Assembly: GCF_014193895.1 (NCBI RefSeq) | Contig: NZ_BLZR01000002.1 | Location: 1-64,000 of the forward strand | DNA from: Clostridium fungisolvens | GTDB lineage: Bacteria > Bacillota > Clostridia > Clostridiales > Clostridiaceae | Length of the DNA: 64,000 nt | Direction of reading: 5' to 3' | Shown here: one piece after another, positions 28,343-36,425 of the stretch | How the letters are laid out: the number at the start of each line of letters is the position of its first letter | Numbering within the stretch: the stretch's first letter is position 1 | Position numbers and translations under genes: made by a program | The notes under the pieces: generated by a model | The model's database searches: none | Told to the model about the DNA's origin: nothing | Seen by the model: only the letters and a program-made list of their open reading frames with translations

Positions 28343-28900
28343 TTAACTTTTGTTACCTACAAATCTATTAACATTATTGACAACCGATTCTGGTAAAGGC
28401 TGCGTTAAAGCTCTTTTCAAAAGTTCGTAATGATTAACACCATTCTTAACAAGATATTTTTCAATCATATCAACCTTATTTTCTCTTCCTGGCATTAGTT
28501 GATATAATACATACCAATCTTCCAAAGAACTTAGAGGTAATATAACCTCGTCTATTTTTCGATATTCAACTATAGCTGCTTCATCAATTTTTAGTCTATA
28601 ATCTCCATAATGGTGAGCTACCCCAAAGTTACACATTATATCAACTGATGTATCTCTTACTATATAAGTATAAAAATACTCAGTTAGATATGGATATTTT
28701 TTCTCCTTTGCTTGCTCGGTTCCAATCGTGTCAAATATATCTTTTACTTTCATTATATCTTTCTCATCGATAACTATATCAATGTCATTAGGACTACTAA
28801 CTATCCCATGGAAGTATAAAAGTACCGATGACCCTATCATCCATCTTACTTTTTTCTTGTTAAGCTCGTCAGCAATATAATATAAATCATCAAATTTCAA
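28343..28900 (-). CDS. Nucleotidyltransferase-fold protein
   Basis: This 185-residue protein has the core of the polymerase-beta-like nucleotidyltransferase fold: a GSSVLLYFHG helix near residue 23 followed by SPNDIDIVID near 36 with the paired Asp residues that bind metal, and a third acidic position in TSVDIMCNFG near 88. This resembles the AbiEii/MNT group and small family proteins of unknown substrate. No antitoxin-like partner is next to it: the gene overlaps a DUF1361 membrane protein gene by 11 bases. An enzymatic role is likely but its target is unknown. Confidence 0.65.
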   Translation of the reverse strand: MKFDDLYYIADELNKKKVRWMIGSSVLLYFHGIVSSPNDIDIVIDEKDIMKVKDIFDTIGTEQAKEKKYPYLTEYFYTYIVRDTSVDIMCNFGVAHHYGDYRLKIDEAAIVEYRKIDEVILPLSSLEDWYVLYQLMPGRENKVDMIEKYLVKNGVNHYELLKRALTQPLPESVVNNVNRFVGNKS

Positions 28901-29624
28901 AATTCTCTTCTCCTTCTATAAAAATATTATCTTTCCGTATAGCATGATTTATTATGTATATAACAAAAGTAAATATGCCAAATAATATTGTAAAGTTAAA
29001 ACTCTTTCTATTAATGTTATTTACTAAAATAACTATTATATTCTTTGGATTCGTGATAACATCCCAACTATTCCACCTTATGAAACGTCCTAGGTATATA
29101 GCAAAACCACTTATCATATTTATAGAAAACACCATGACCCATGAAATTATCTTTCCATATCTTCTAGTAGATAATTGTTGAGCCTTATTCAAGGAAAGGA
29201 ACCCCACAACATATCCCAGCCACGCGCCAATGGCAATATTGACAAAATCAACCCATATCTTAAAATTATCATTAAATAATATCTTGTTGGTTATTGCATA
29301 ATTTGGATGGATAGGCTTTGCTAAATAGTACTTATTACTAACTATGTGTATGAAGTCTGTAATCATATATGGTGAATTGGGATAAAATAACAGCCAAACT
29401 ATCCATAATATATAGTTTATAAAAATTACTTTGCTAGTCTTATTCTCTTTATTTATCTTTATTATACTATCCATAACTTCTAAAGGGACCCAGGCCAAAA
29501 ACAAATTCCATATCATAAATCTAGGTCCTTTATAAGGGCAAAAGATTACCCATAAAGAATATACTACCGTAACAATTCTTAATATGTTTTTTGTTGTCAT
29601 TATATTATTTTCACTAGTATTCAA
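28890..29624 (-). CDS. DUF1361 family membrane protein
   Basis: This 244-residue integral membrane protein has about seven hydrophobic helices. The motifs FLAWVPLEVM near residue 40 and WLLFYPNSPYMITDFIH near 78 are the conserved blocks of the DUF1361 family, whose function is not known. It is translated just before the nucleotidyltransferase-like gene, with an 11-base overlap that suggests one transcript. Confidence 0.8.
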   Translation of the reverse strand: MNTSENNIMTTKNILRIVTVVYSLWVIFCPYKGPRFMIWNLFLAWVPLEVMDSIIKINKENKTSKVIFINYILWIVWLLFYPNSPYMITDFIHIVSNKYYLAKPIHPNYAITNKILFNDNFKIWVDFVNIAIGAWLGYVVGFLSLNKAQQLSTRRYGKIISWVMVFSINMISGFAIYLGRFIRWNSWDVITNPKNIIVILVNNINRKSFNFTILFGIFTFVIYIINHAIRKDNIFIEGEENFEI

Positions 29625-29853
29625 AATATCACTCCAGTATATTTTAGTATTTTATTTGTGAATTAAATTCTAATCTAACAGCATAAAGATAATGATCAAT
29701 TATCTACTAAACTTAATCACTTTCTCAACCTTACAGTTAGCCTTAGCAACTAACTTATATTAAAATCATTAAACTACTATAGAACAAATTATACATTAAT
29801 AGATTATTGATATGTTTACGTAATGATTAAAATTGGAAAATCTGGGACAAAAA

Positions 29854-29885
29854 AAATTACAGAAGCTATTAATCTTCTGTAATTT
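29854..29885 (-). terminator. Terminator of the ubiG-mccB-mccA operon
   Basis: AAATTACAGAAG pairs with CTTCTGTAATTT around an eight-base loop; on the minus strand a run of T follows. It lies 18 bp after the mccA stop, showing that the operon ends here, without luxS. Confidence 0.85.
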
Positions 29886-29903
29886 TTAATCACTATAAAG
29901 TTT

Positions 29904-30815
29904 TTAGTTATAAATACCTTTACTTAGGTACCTATCTCCTCTATCAGGGAATATAGTAACTATATTTCCCTTATCTATAGTCTGTGCAAGTTTTAATGCT
30001 GCTGAAAGCGCTGCTCCAGATGAACTTCCTACTATTATACCTTCCTTATATGCAAGTTCCTTTACTAATTTAAAGGACTCTTCATCGTTAATCTTTATTA
30101 TTTGATCAACCAAATTCATGTCCATAGTTTTAGGTATAAAATCATTACCTATTCCTTCTATATTGTAGCAACCAGCTATTCCACCACCCATAGTCGACCC
30201 CTCTGGATCTGCCAGTATTCCTTTTATATTCTCATCCTGTTCCTTAAGATATCTTACTACACCACTGTAAGTGCCCCCACTACCAGCACCTGCTACCAAA
30301 TAATCTATATTTCCATCTAAAGCTTTGTATATTTCAGGCCCAGTAGTTTCATAATGAGCAAGTGGGTTATATATATTTTCAAACTGCTTAAAGCTAATAG
30401 AATCTTTTGTAGTTTTTAAGAGCTCTTCCGCTTTCTCAACTGCCCCTAACATGCCAAGCTCTCTAGGAGTGTTTATAACTTTAGCACCAAGTGCTCTCAT
30501 AAGCATTTGCTTTTCTTCAGAAAACTTTGTAGGCACCACAAATATAATATTGTACCCTTTATTAATTGCAGCCAAAGCTACTCCGAGTCCAGTATTACCA
30601 GCAGTGGCTTCGATAATTGTATAGCCTTCTTTTAGTAACCCCTTATCTTCTGCAGCTTTTATCATATACTCTCCAATCCTATCTTTTACACTTCCGCCTG
30701 GATTGTAGTACTCTAGTTTTGCAAATATATTTACTCCTTCTTTTAAATTAAAATGATTTAATTTAATAATAGGCGTATTACCTATAAGCTCTCTTATATC
30801 ATTTATATACTCCAC
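29904..30815 (-). CDS. mccA: Cystathionine beta-synthase/cysteine synthase-type enzyme MccA
   Basis: This PLP fold-type II enzyme has 303 residues. The PLP Lys lies in GGSVKDRIGEYM near residue 41, the phosphate loop in EATAGNTGLG near 69, and GSSSGAALSAAL near 260. Standing alone it could be an O-acetylserine sulfhydrylase (CysK). Its place after ubiG and mccB under a Cys T-box equals the clostridial ubiG-mccB-mccA operon, in which MccA makes cystathionine from homocysteine and (O-acetyl)serine in the methionine-to-cysteine route. The start is GTG, six bases after GAGGGG. Confidence 0.88.
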   Translation of the reverse strand: MEYINDIRELIGNTPIIKLNHFNLKEGVNIFAKLEYYNPGGSVKDRIGEYMIKAAEDKGLLKEGYTIIEATAGNTGLGVALAAINKGYNIIFVVPTKFSEEKQMLMRALGAKVINTPRELGMLGAVEKAEELLKTTKDSISFKQFENIYNPLAHYETTGPEIYKALDGNIDYLVAGAGSGGTYSGVVRYLKEQDENIKGILADPEGSTMGGGIAGCYNIEGIGNDFIPKTMDMNLVDQIIKINDEESFKLVKELAYKEGIIVGSSSGAALSAALKLAQTIDKGNIVTIFPDRGDRYLSKGIYN

Positions 30816-30854
30816 ATTAATCCCCTCTTTAAATTGTTTATCAATAAGTATTTC

Positions 30855-32000
30855 TTATATCTTAGATTTATTTAAAGCACTCTGTATATCTTTAATTAGA
30901 TCATCTTCACTTTCTATTCCTATTGAAAGTCTTATTAAGTTATCAACTATACCAACCTTTTGTCTAATTTCATAAGGAATTGATCCATGAGTCATAGATG
31001 CTGGATGGCAAACTAGCGATTCCACTCCACCTAAGCTTTCTCCAAAGGTTATTATATCTAGAGACTCAACAAATTTTTTATAATCATATCCTTCTTTAAG
31101 CACAAAAGATATAACTCCACCAAATCCACTTGCTTGCTTTTTATGAGTATCATGTCCTATGTGACCTTCAAGTCCTGGATAAAAAACCTTCTCTATTTCT
31201 TCTCTATTATTTAGATATTTAGCTATAACATCTGCATTCTTATTATGTCTATCCATTCTAACAGCCAAAGTTTTTATTCCTCTTATTAGCAAGAAGGAAT
31301 CAAAAGGAGCTAATACACCACCAGTTGAATTTTGTATAAAATGAAGTCTCTCACTTAACTCTTCATTATTAACAACAACTAAACCAGCCACCAAATCACT
31401 ATGTCCACCTAGATACTTAGTTGCACTATGAACTACTATATCAGCACCTAATTCTATAGGTCTTTGAAGATATGGAGTCATAAAAGTATTGTCTACTACT
31501 GTTAGTATTGAATTTTCTTTAGCTATCTTAGAAACAGCTTCAATATCTGTTATATCCATTAAAGGGTTAGTTGGAGTTTCTATAAATATAGCTTTTACCT
31601 TATCATCTATACTTGCTCTAATTTCTTCAAGATCAGTTGTATTGACAATGCCATAACTTATATCAAAGTTCTTAAACACTTTATCAAGAACTCTGAAAGT
31701 TCCACCGTAAAGATTGTTTGATATAAGAAGCTTATCTCCTGATTTAAATAATGAAACAACTGCAGTTATTGCTGCCATTCCAGAAGCAAATGCATACCCT
31801 GCATATCCTCTTTCTAGTTCAGCTATTAATTTTTCCACAGCTTCTCTAGTTGGATTTCCAGTTCTTGAGTATTCATATCCTTTATTCACACCAAATCCAG
31901 GTTGTTTATATGTCGAGGTTTGAAATATAGGCACATTAACCGCTCCTGTTCTTTCATCTCCATCTATTCCTCCATGTATTAACAATGATTCAAAATTCAT
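30855..32000 (-). CDS. mccB: Cystathionine gamma-lyase MccB
   Basis: This Cys/Met-metabolism PLP enzyme (fold type I) splits cystathionine to cysteine, 2-oxobutyrate and ammonia. The PLP Lys lies in HSATKYLGGHSD near residue 195; YSRTGNPTREAVE near 45 and ETPTNPLMDI near 140 are also conserved. The 381 residues are normal. Related cystathionine gamma-synthases look similar; the operon context with ubiG and mccA decides for the lyase. GGAGGAAATAATT precedes the ATG. A 290-bp gap with a palindromic element separates it from ubiG. Confidence 0.88.
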   Translation of the reverse strand: MNFESLLIHGGIDGDERTGAVNVPIFQTSTYKQPGFGVNKGYEYSRTGNPTREAVEKLIAELERGYAGYAFASGMAAITAVVSLFKSGDKLLISNNLYGGTFRVLDKVFKNFDISYGIVNTTDLEEIRASIDDKVKAIFIETPTNPLMDITDIEAVSKIAKENSILTVVDNTFMTPYLQRPIELGADIVVHSATKYLGGHSDLVAGLVVVNNEELSERLHFIQNSTGGVLAPFDSFLLIRGIKTLAVRMDRHNKNADVIAKYLNNREEIEKVFYPGLEGHIGHDTHKKQASGFGGVISFVLKEGYDYKKFVESLDIITFGESLGGVESLVCHPASMTHGSIPYEIRQKVGIVDNLIRLSIGIESEDDLIKDIQSALNKSKI

Positions 32001-32180
32001 AATTATTTCCTCCTAATTTTTAAGTATCCTTGTACATCAACTTTTAAGCACAAGAGTAAGTGTTTTATAGTTTTATTATATTTTTATATTATAAAAAATT
32101 TCGTATTACTTTTATTAAACTAGCTCTTTCAAAACTTATATGTAAATTTATTTACTAGCGTGTTACCTATAAGTACTATA

Positions 32181-32280
32181 TATATAAGTATGTACCACTT
32201 CATCATCAAGAAGTATCTTTAGATTTTGACTTAACTTCATTCAATCTAATATTATAGATATATTGAAGTGGTACATATTT
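32181..32280. repeat. Dispersed ~100-bp palindromic element inside the mcc operon
   Basis: Outer arms ATGTACCACTTCA and TGAAGTGGTACAT are perfectly complementary. The interior differs from the other copies (AGATTTTGACTTAACTTC region), so this is a distinct subtype. It fills most of the unusual 290-bp gap between ubiG and mccB. Confidence 0.65.
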
Positions 32281-32290
32281 TACTTTACAT

Positions 32291-32917
32291 TTATTTCTTA
32301 ATTGCTGTTGCCATAAATATACCTGGGTTGGTGAATTCACCCTTACTTGAATAACCTTCGCATCTTAGCCCAGTATCTTCTATCTTTATAGATGTGAATC
32401 CAGCACTCTCTAGCCATTGCCTAATCTGCTCTTCAGTAAAACCTAACCATTCGTCATACATCTCTTCTCTAGCCCATTCACCATTGTGCTGGTATACATC
32501 AGATATCAAAACAGTTCCGTCTTGCTTTAATACTCTATACATTTCTTTTATAGCCTTTTCTGCATCTACTATGTGGTGCAATGCCATATTTATAAAAACT
32601 CCATCTATTGATTCATCAAATAGTGCTAAGTCATCTAAAGAAGATTTTATTGGATAAATATTTCTAAGCTCTACATTATTAGCTGAAGCTTTTAGTTCTT
32701 TCAACATGTTATATGATCTGTCTAAGGAGAATACCATTGCTGATTCTTGAGCAAGTCCCAATGAAACAAATCCTGTTCCACATCCTAAGTCAGCTACCAC
32801 TTTATCTTTAATATTAAATTTTGCTACTATTCTATCTCTTACCTCATCCTTGAAATATTCACTTCTCATAGTATTCCACTTGTTTGCTATACTATCAAAA
32901 TACTGATTAGAATTCAT
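32291..32917 (-). CDS. ubiG: SAM-dependent methyltransferase of the cysteine operon (UbiG/YrhH-like)
   Basis: This class I methyltransferase has about 208 residues. Motif I is VVADLGCGTGFVSLGLA near residue 42; GVFINMALHHIVDAEKA near 108 and VLKQDGTVLISDVY are the post-I and motif III regions. In clostridia the first gene of the mcc operon is called ubiG, although it is not thought to act in ubiquinone synthesis; it may help turn SAM into S-adenosylhomocysteine, feeding homocysteine to MccA. The start is ATG 32917, since AAAGGAGAAG precedes it; a TTG at 32935 lies upstream of that site. The Cys T-box is just upstream. Confidence 0.85.
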   Translation of the reverse strand: MNSNQYFDSIANKWNTMRSEYFKDEVRDRIVAKFNIKDKVVADLGCGTGFVSLGLAQESAMVFSLDRSYNMLKELKASANNVELRNIYPIKSSLDDLALFDESIDGVFINMALHHIVDAEKAIKEMYRVLKQDGTVLISDVYQHNGEWAREEMYDEWLGFTEEQIRQWLESAGFTSIKIEDTGLRCEGYSSKGEFTNPGIFMATAIKK

Positions 32918-33012
32918 ATTATCTTCTCCTTTCAAAATAAAATTATTATCTCAACAACCATAATTGCTCTTATACAAAGGTAATAAAAAACACAAAATAA
33001 ATCTTTTACACT

Positions 33013-33349
33013 AAAAAAACTCCCACCTCTAACATATATAGAGGCAGAAGTTATATTCCGCGGTTCCACTCTAATTAACCTTAAATAAAATTAAAAGGTT
33101 ATCTCCGAATTCAGGTACTTTACCATACCCTAACGCTTTAACGAGCGTACCCGCTACCGTCTACTATAGTTCGAGGCAGAGCTCAAAGATGCATTCACAT
33201 AAGGTTTACTAAAAATCTCTTTCAGCCAAGGAGATCTATCTCTGATAGCTAAGCTTATGTTACTATTTCTTATCACAGCAATTTCCTATTAATCTTATCA
33301 ACTTTCTAGGTTATATTATTATAATATGCTGACACTTGAATTTTGTCAA
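33013..33349 (-). promoter_or_regulatory. Cysteine-specific T-box leader with promoter and terminator
   Basis: The promoter is TTGACA (33344-33349) with a 17-bp spacer to TATTAT (33321-33326). The leader holds stem I with AGTA and GAATGCA in the specifier loop (UGC at 33191-33193), the T-box AGAGTGGAACCGCGG (33058-33072) and a terminator with T-run (33013-33052). Specifier UGC reads cysteine, and the variable T-box base A would pair with discriminator U73, which fits tRNA-Cys and not tRNA-Met. Uncharged tRNA-Cys should therefore permit transcription of ubiG-mccB-mccA. Confidence 0.93.
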
Positions 33350-33366
33350 CAAAAAATATTAAAATT

Positions 33367-35859
33367 TTAATCTTCATTTAGATATTGGCTACCAAATAAC
33401 AAATCATATTGTATAAGCTTATAGTCCTTTACCAACTCTTCATTTTGAATATCTTTTCCATTCAAATGATTTTGCAAATAAGGATGCTCCTTGTTTAATC
33501 GCTCAAGTATATTAAAATATATTGGATAAGACACTCCAGATTCTTTTAATATATGTAACGACAATTGAGCTGGAGATATTTTTGAAGCAACTGGTGAAAT
33601 GTCTTTATAGTTAGACCATATAGCTAATGGGGTAATATAACTATTGATATCGGTATCTATCTTCTCCTTATCATTGAAGTAATTGAGTGCATTATACACA
33701 TCATATACACCTATTGGTTTACCTAGTCTTGGAAGATGATCTCCAAAATAGTAAACCAATGTAGGTTTATCAGAGTTTTTTAAACTACTAATAAGCTTTT
33801 GAAATGCTCTATCTGCATCATAGATACCTGATGCATAGTTACTTAAAATAGACATCTCTGCTTCATTCAAATTTTTTGATGATGTTTTAACCTCTAGCTT
33901 ACTATATTCGTTTAAGTAAGGATCATGATTCTGCATAGTTACTGCAAATATAAATTTAGGCTTATCACCAGAAGATATTTGATTTAGTATCATATCCATT
34001 AATTTTTCATCAGCTATATTAGTACCTTTAAAATCTTTTTCTTTATCAAAACCATCTATATCTATAAATCTGTTAAAACCCATATATTTATAAACCTTAT
34101 CTCTATTATAAAAGGTCTTATCATTAGGGTGTATCGCTACAGTGTCATAATCGTTTTTGTTAAAAACAGATGCAATGCTAGGGGTAGGTCTCCTCAAATA
34201 TACATTATAAGGTATTACTCCAGGGTTAGTGAAATAATTACTTAAACCTGTTAAGGCCTCAAACTCTACATTTGCTGTTCCTCCACCAAATACTGGAGAT
34301 ACTATGGATCCTTTAATATCCTTTCTTACATTCTCAACTATATCTCTATCAAAGGTAACTCCCTTAAGTTGTGTAGCATCCCAAAAACTTTCACTCATAA
34401 TAACTATTACATTAGGTTTCATACTCACCTCTGAAGAAACCTTAATATCATTACATTTACTAAGCTTATCTATCACACTTGTAATACTCTCTTTAGAATA
34501 CCCTTCTGGCTTATCAGATATATATTCATCATAATCTTTTATGAGAAAAAAGTTTTCAACAAATAAACCATTGTCTACTGCTTCTTCTTTACCTGTATAC
34601 CATGACTTACCAATACCTAAATCAGATAAATATTCCGAATTATCTAGTATGTATATATTCATTGCAAATATTACTAAAGCTAAGATTAGCATATTAAACC
34701 TTGGCTTTGGTGCTAAACTTTGCACAATGTATTTTCTAAACTTAATTGCCAATATAATTAATAAAATAGAGCTCCCTGCTATTCCTATAACTGTCCGATA
34801 ATTAATATATCTAATTCCAATCATAAAAGCATCTTTCATCAAGTATACTTCCCATGGATAAAAGGGTTCATCAAAAAAACTCAGCTTAACCATATTCGCA
34901 ATAAGAATAATACTAATTAATAAATAAAATGTAATTCTGCCTAAGTTTTCTCCTAATAAAGAGATTATAACTATATATACCATAAGCAGAATCATGAGGT
35001 TTATTAATTGATGTATATTAAGAATTTTATTCAAGTCAGTAATCAACTGTTTTTTTAAAATACAATCGCTAAAATAGACTATAAAAGCTGTAAAAATTAA
35101 TTTTGAATTTATTGATAAAATCAAACTTTTTTTATATTCACGTGGCAAATCTGTGAAGTGCGATTTCTTCTTTTGTATACTACTAAAGATTCTATAAACT
35201 AAATAAGATATTGAAATACATAGACTGCTATATATGAGCCAAATAAAAAGAGTTAGTAATAAAGTCTTTATATCACTGTTATACATTTTAAATATAGACA
35301 TATTCTGAATAACACTATATGAACCCTCAATTCTAAAAATACAATTAAGGAAAAATACATCAAAAGGTATGCATAATGCAATTAGGATATCTTGTAGTAT
35401 ACTTTTACTAAAAGAATCATCCTGTAAAATATGCCCTAGTAAATAAATAGGATAAAATACAATTGTAAATATAGGAATCTTTATATACATTAATGAAGCT
35501 AGATATATAGTTGCAATACTAGTTACAAAAGATATTAAAAAAAGTTCTTTGCTTTTATCTGTAAACGTAGTTATAAGGCACCATACAGCATATGATATTA
35601 AAAATAAATTAAAAAAATATAACTTATTATATCCTACTAATACATTTGCCAATATACTTAACAATAACAGGAATATTATGAGCTTTTTATCTAAATGTAA
35701 TTCTACAGTACCTACCATAAATGTAAGAAATATTTCACCTGCTATAATGGATAAAATCATTCTTGTATCAGTAAAACTAAAGAAATTTATATATGATATA
35801 CTGAGAAACAAAAAAGATACAATTAAGTTTTTTATATTTGCTCTTATCCAGGCTACCAT
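33367..35859 (-). CDS. LTA synthase-like membrane sulfatase-fold protein
   Basis: This 830-residue protein combines a large membrane region (residues 1-430, about eleven to twelve helices) with an extracellular sulfatase-fold catalytic domain (about 465-790). The catalytic domain begins NVIVIMSESFWD and contains GGGTANVEFEALTG, where the Thr is the expected nucleophile, and YYFGDHLPRLG with metal-binding Asp and His. Such enzymes add glycerol phosphate or phosphoethanolamine to cell-envelope polymers; lipoteichoic-acid-type synthesis is likely. The membrane part is twice that of classical LtaS (five helices). AAGGAGTGC precedes the ATG. The gene is monocistronic. Confidence 0.82.
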   Translation of the reverse strand: MVAWIRANIKNLIVSFLFLSISYINFFSFTDTRMILSIIAGEIFLTFMVGTVELHLDKKLIIFLLLLSILANVLVGYNKLYFFNLFLISYAVWCLITTFTDKSKELFLISFVTSIATIYLASLMYIKIPIFTIVFYPIYLLGHILQDDSFSKSILQDILIALCIPFDVFFLNCIFRIEGSYSVIQNMSIFKMYNSDIKTLLLTLFIWLIYSSLCISISYLVYRIFSSIQKKKSHFTDLPREYKKSLILSINSKLIFTAFIVYFSDCILKKQLITDLNKILNIHQLINLMILLMVYIVIISLLGENLGRITFYLLISIILIANMVKLSFFDEPFYPWEVYLMKDAFMIGIRYINYRTVIGIAGSSILLIILAIKFRKYIVQSLAPKPRFNMLILALVIFAMNIYILDNSEYLSDLGIGKSWYTGKEEAVDNGLFVENFFLIKDYDEYISDKPEGYSKESITSVIDKLSKCNDIKVSSEVSMKPNVIVIMSESFWDATQLKGVTFDRDIVENVRKDIKGSIVSPVFGGGTANVEFEALTGLSNYFTNPGVIPYNVYLRRPTPSIASVFNKNDYDTVAIHPNDKTFYNRDKVYKYMGFNRFIDIDGFDKEKDFKGTNIADEKLMDMILNQISSGDKPKFIFAVTMQNHDPYLNEYSKLEVKTSSKNLNEAEMSILSNYASGIYDADRAFQKLISSLKNSDKPTLVYYFGDHLPRLGKPIGVYDVYNALNYFNDKEKIDTDINSYITPLAIWSNYKDISPVASKISPAQLSLHILKESGVSYPIYFNILERLNKEHPYLQNHLNGKDIQNEELVKDYKLIQYDLLFGSQYLNED

Positions 35860-35981
35860 TCATAAAGCACTCCTTTTTTATAACTTCCTCTATATAAAGT
35901 GCCCAACTATAACATTATTATCCATTCAATTATCTAGGTTTAGCTAATTTAAGAACTTCATATTTTCCCAGATAATAGAAG

Positions 35982-36064
35982 AATCGCTGAAGCGACTTTC
36001 TTCAGTGATCTTTTTTGCACATCTGCCTTTTCTGAACGCAGTGAAGAAATTCTGGCAGGTGACA
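35982..36064 (+). repeat. Terminator/CTGCC hairpin element, good copy
   Basis: GAATCGCTGAAGCGAC and CTTCAGTGATCTTTTTT are followed by CATCTGCCTTTTCTGAACG and GAAGAAATTCTGGCAGGTGA. The second hairpin is nearly identical to that at 10309-10346. Confidence 0.65.
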
Positions 36065-36090
36065 AATTCTTATTTTTTATTCTTTGGCTA

Positions 36091-36231
36091 TGTTTTAAAA
36101 AGCTGTGGGTTTTAGAAAGCTTTTAAAATCAAGTTTTTTGCTGATTGATTTTAAAATAGTGTCTTATAGTTTCGTTAAATATAACGATTATCTCTAATCA
36201 TGATATTAAAAACCCACATTATTTTAAAACA
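36091..36231. repeat. MITE-like block with ~24-bp terminal inverted repeats
   Basis: The left end GTTTTAAAAAGCTGTGGGTT is repeated inverted at the right end, where the complement reads GTTTTAAAATAATGTGGGTT. About 95 AT-rich bases lie between, with a further small inverted repeat near TTGATTTTAAAA. No coding capacity is seen. Confidence 0.5.
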
Positions 36232-36314
36232 GCGCCTATTCTTTAAATCATATTATGTTTTAAGTCATTACTCATATTTATTCAAAGGTATAATTGAGTT
36301 ATAAATTCCTAAAG

Positions 36315-36400
36315 AATAAAAAAATCGCTAAGCGATTTCTTAGCGATTTATCGTGCAGCTAGCTTTCTCAATATACATGAAGAATGACTAACGAGCTACA
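36315..36400 (-). terminator. Terminator of the VanW gene, diverged hairpin element
   Basis: AAATCGCTAAGCGATTTCTT and AGCGATTT form a terminator stem with an A/T-run context downstream of the VanW gene. A second weak hairpin (GCAGCTAG and CTAACGAGCTAC) occupies the place where other copies have CTGCC/GGCAG. Confidence 0.55.
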
Positions 36401-36425
36401 TTTTTCTTTTTATAATTAATCTCCA

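Larger units (their letters stand above)
35860..36425. other. 566-bp intergenic region of nested inverted repeats
   Basis: No gene is present. The region holds two copies of the terminator/CTGCC element flanking an unrelated 140-bp inverted-repeat block, described separately. Confidence 0.55.

Noticed and set aside
28343..29624. Toxin-antitoxin pair of the AbiE or HEPN-MNT type
   Set aside because: The nucleotidyltransferase-like gene overlaps a DUF1361 membrane protein gene, not a HEPN or AbiEi partner.
29640..29900. SAM (S-box) riboswitch driving an antisense RNA against the mcc operon, as in C. acetobutylicum
   Set aside because: I looked on the plus strand for the S-box core and found only AT-rich sequence and the mccA terminator.
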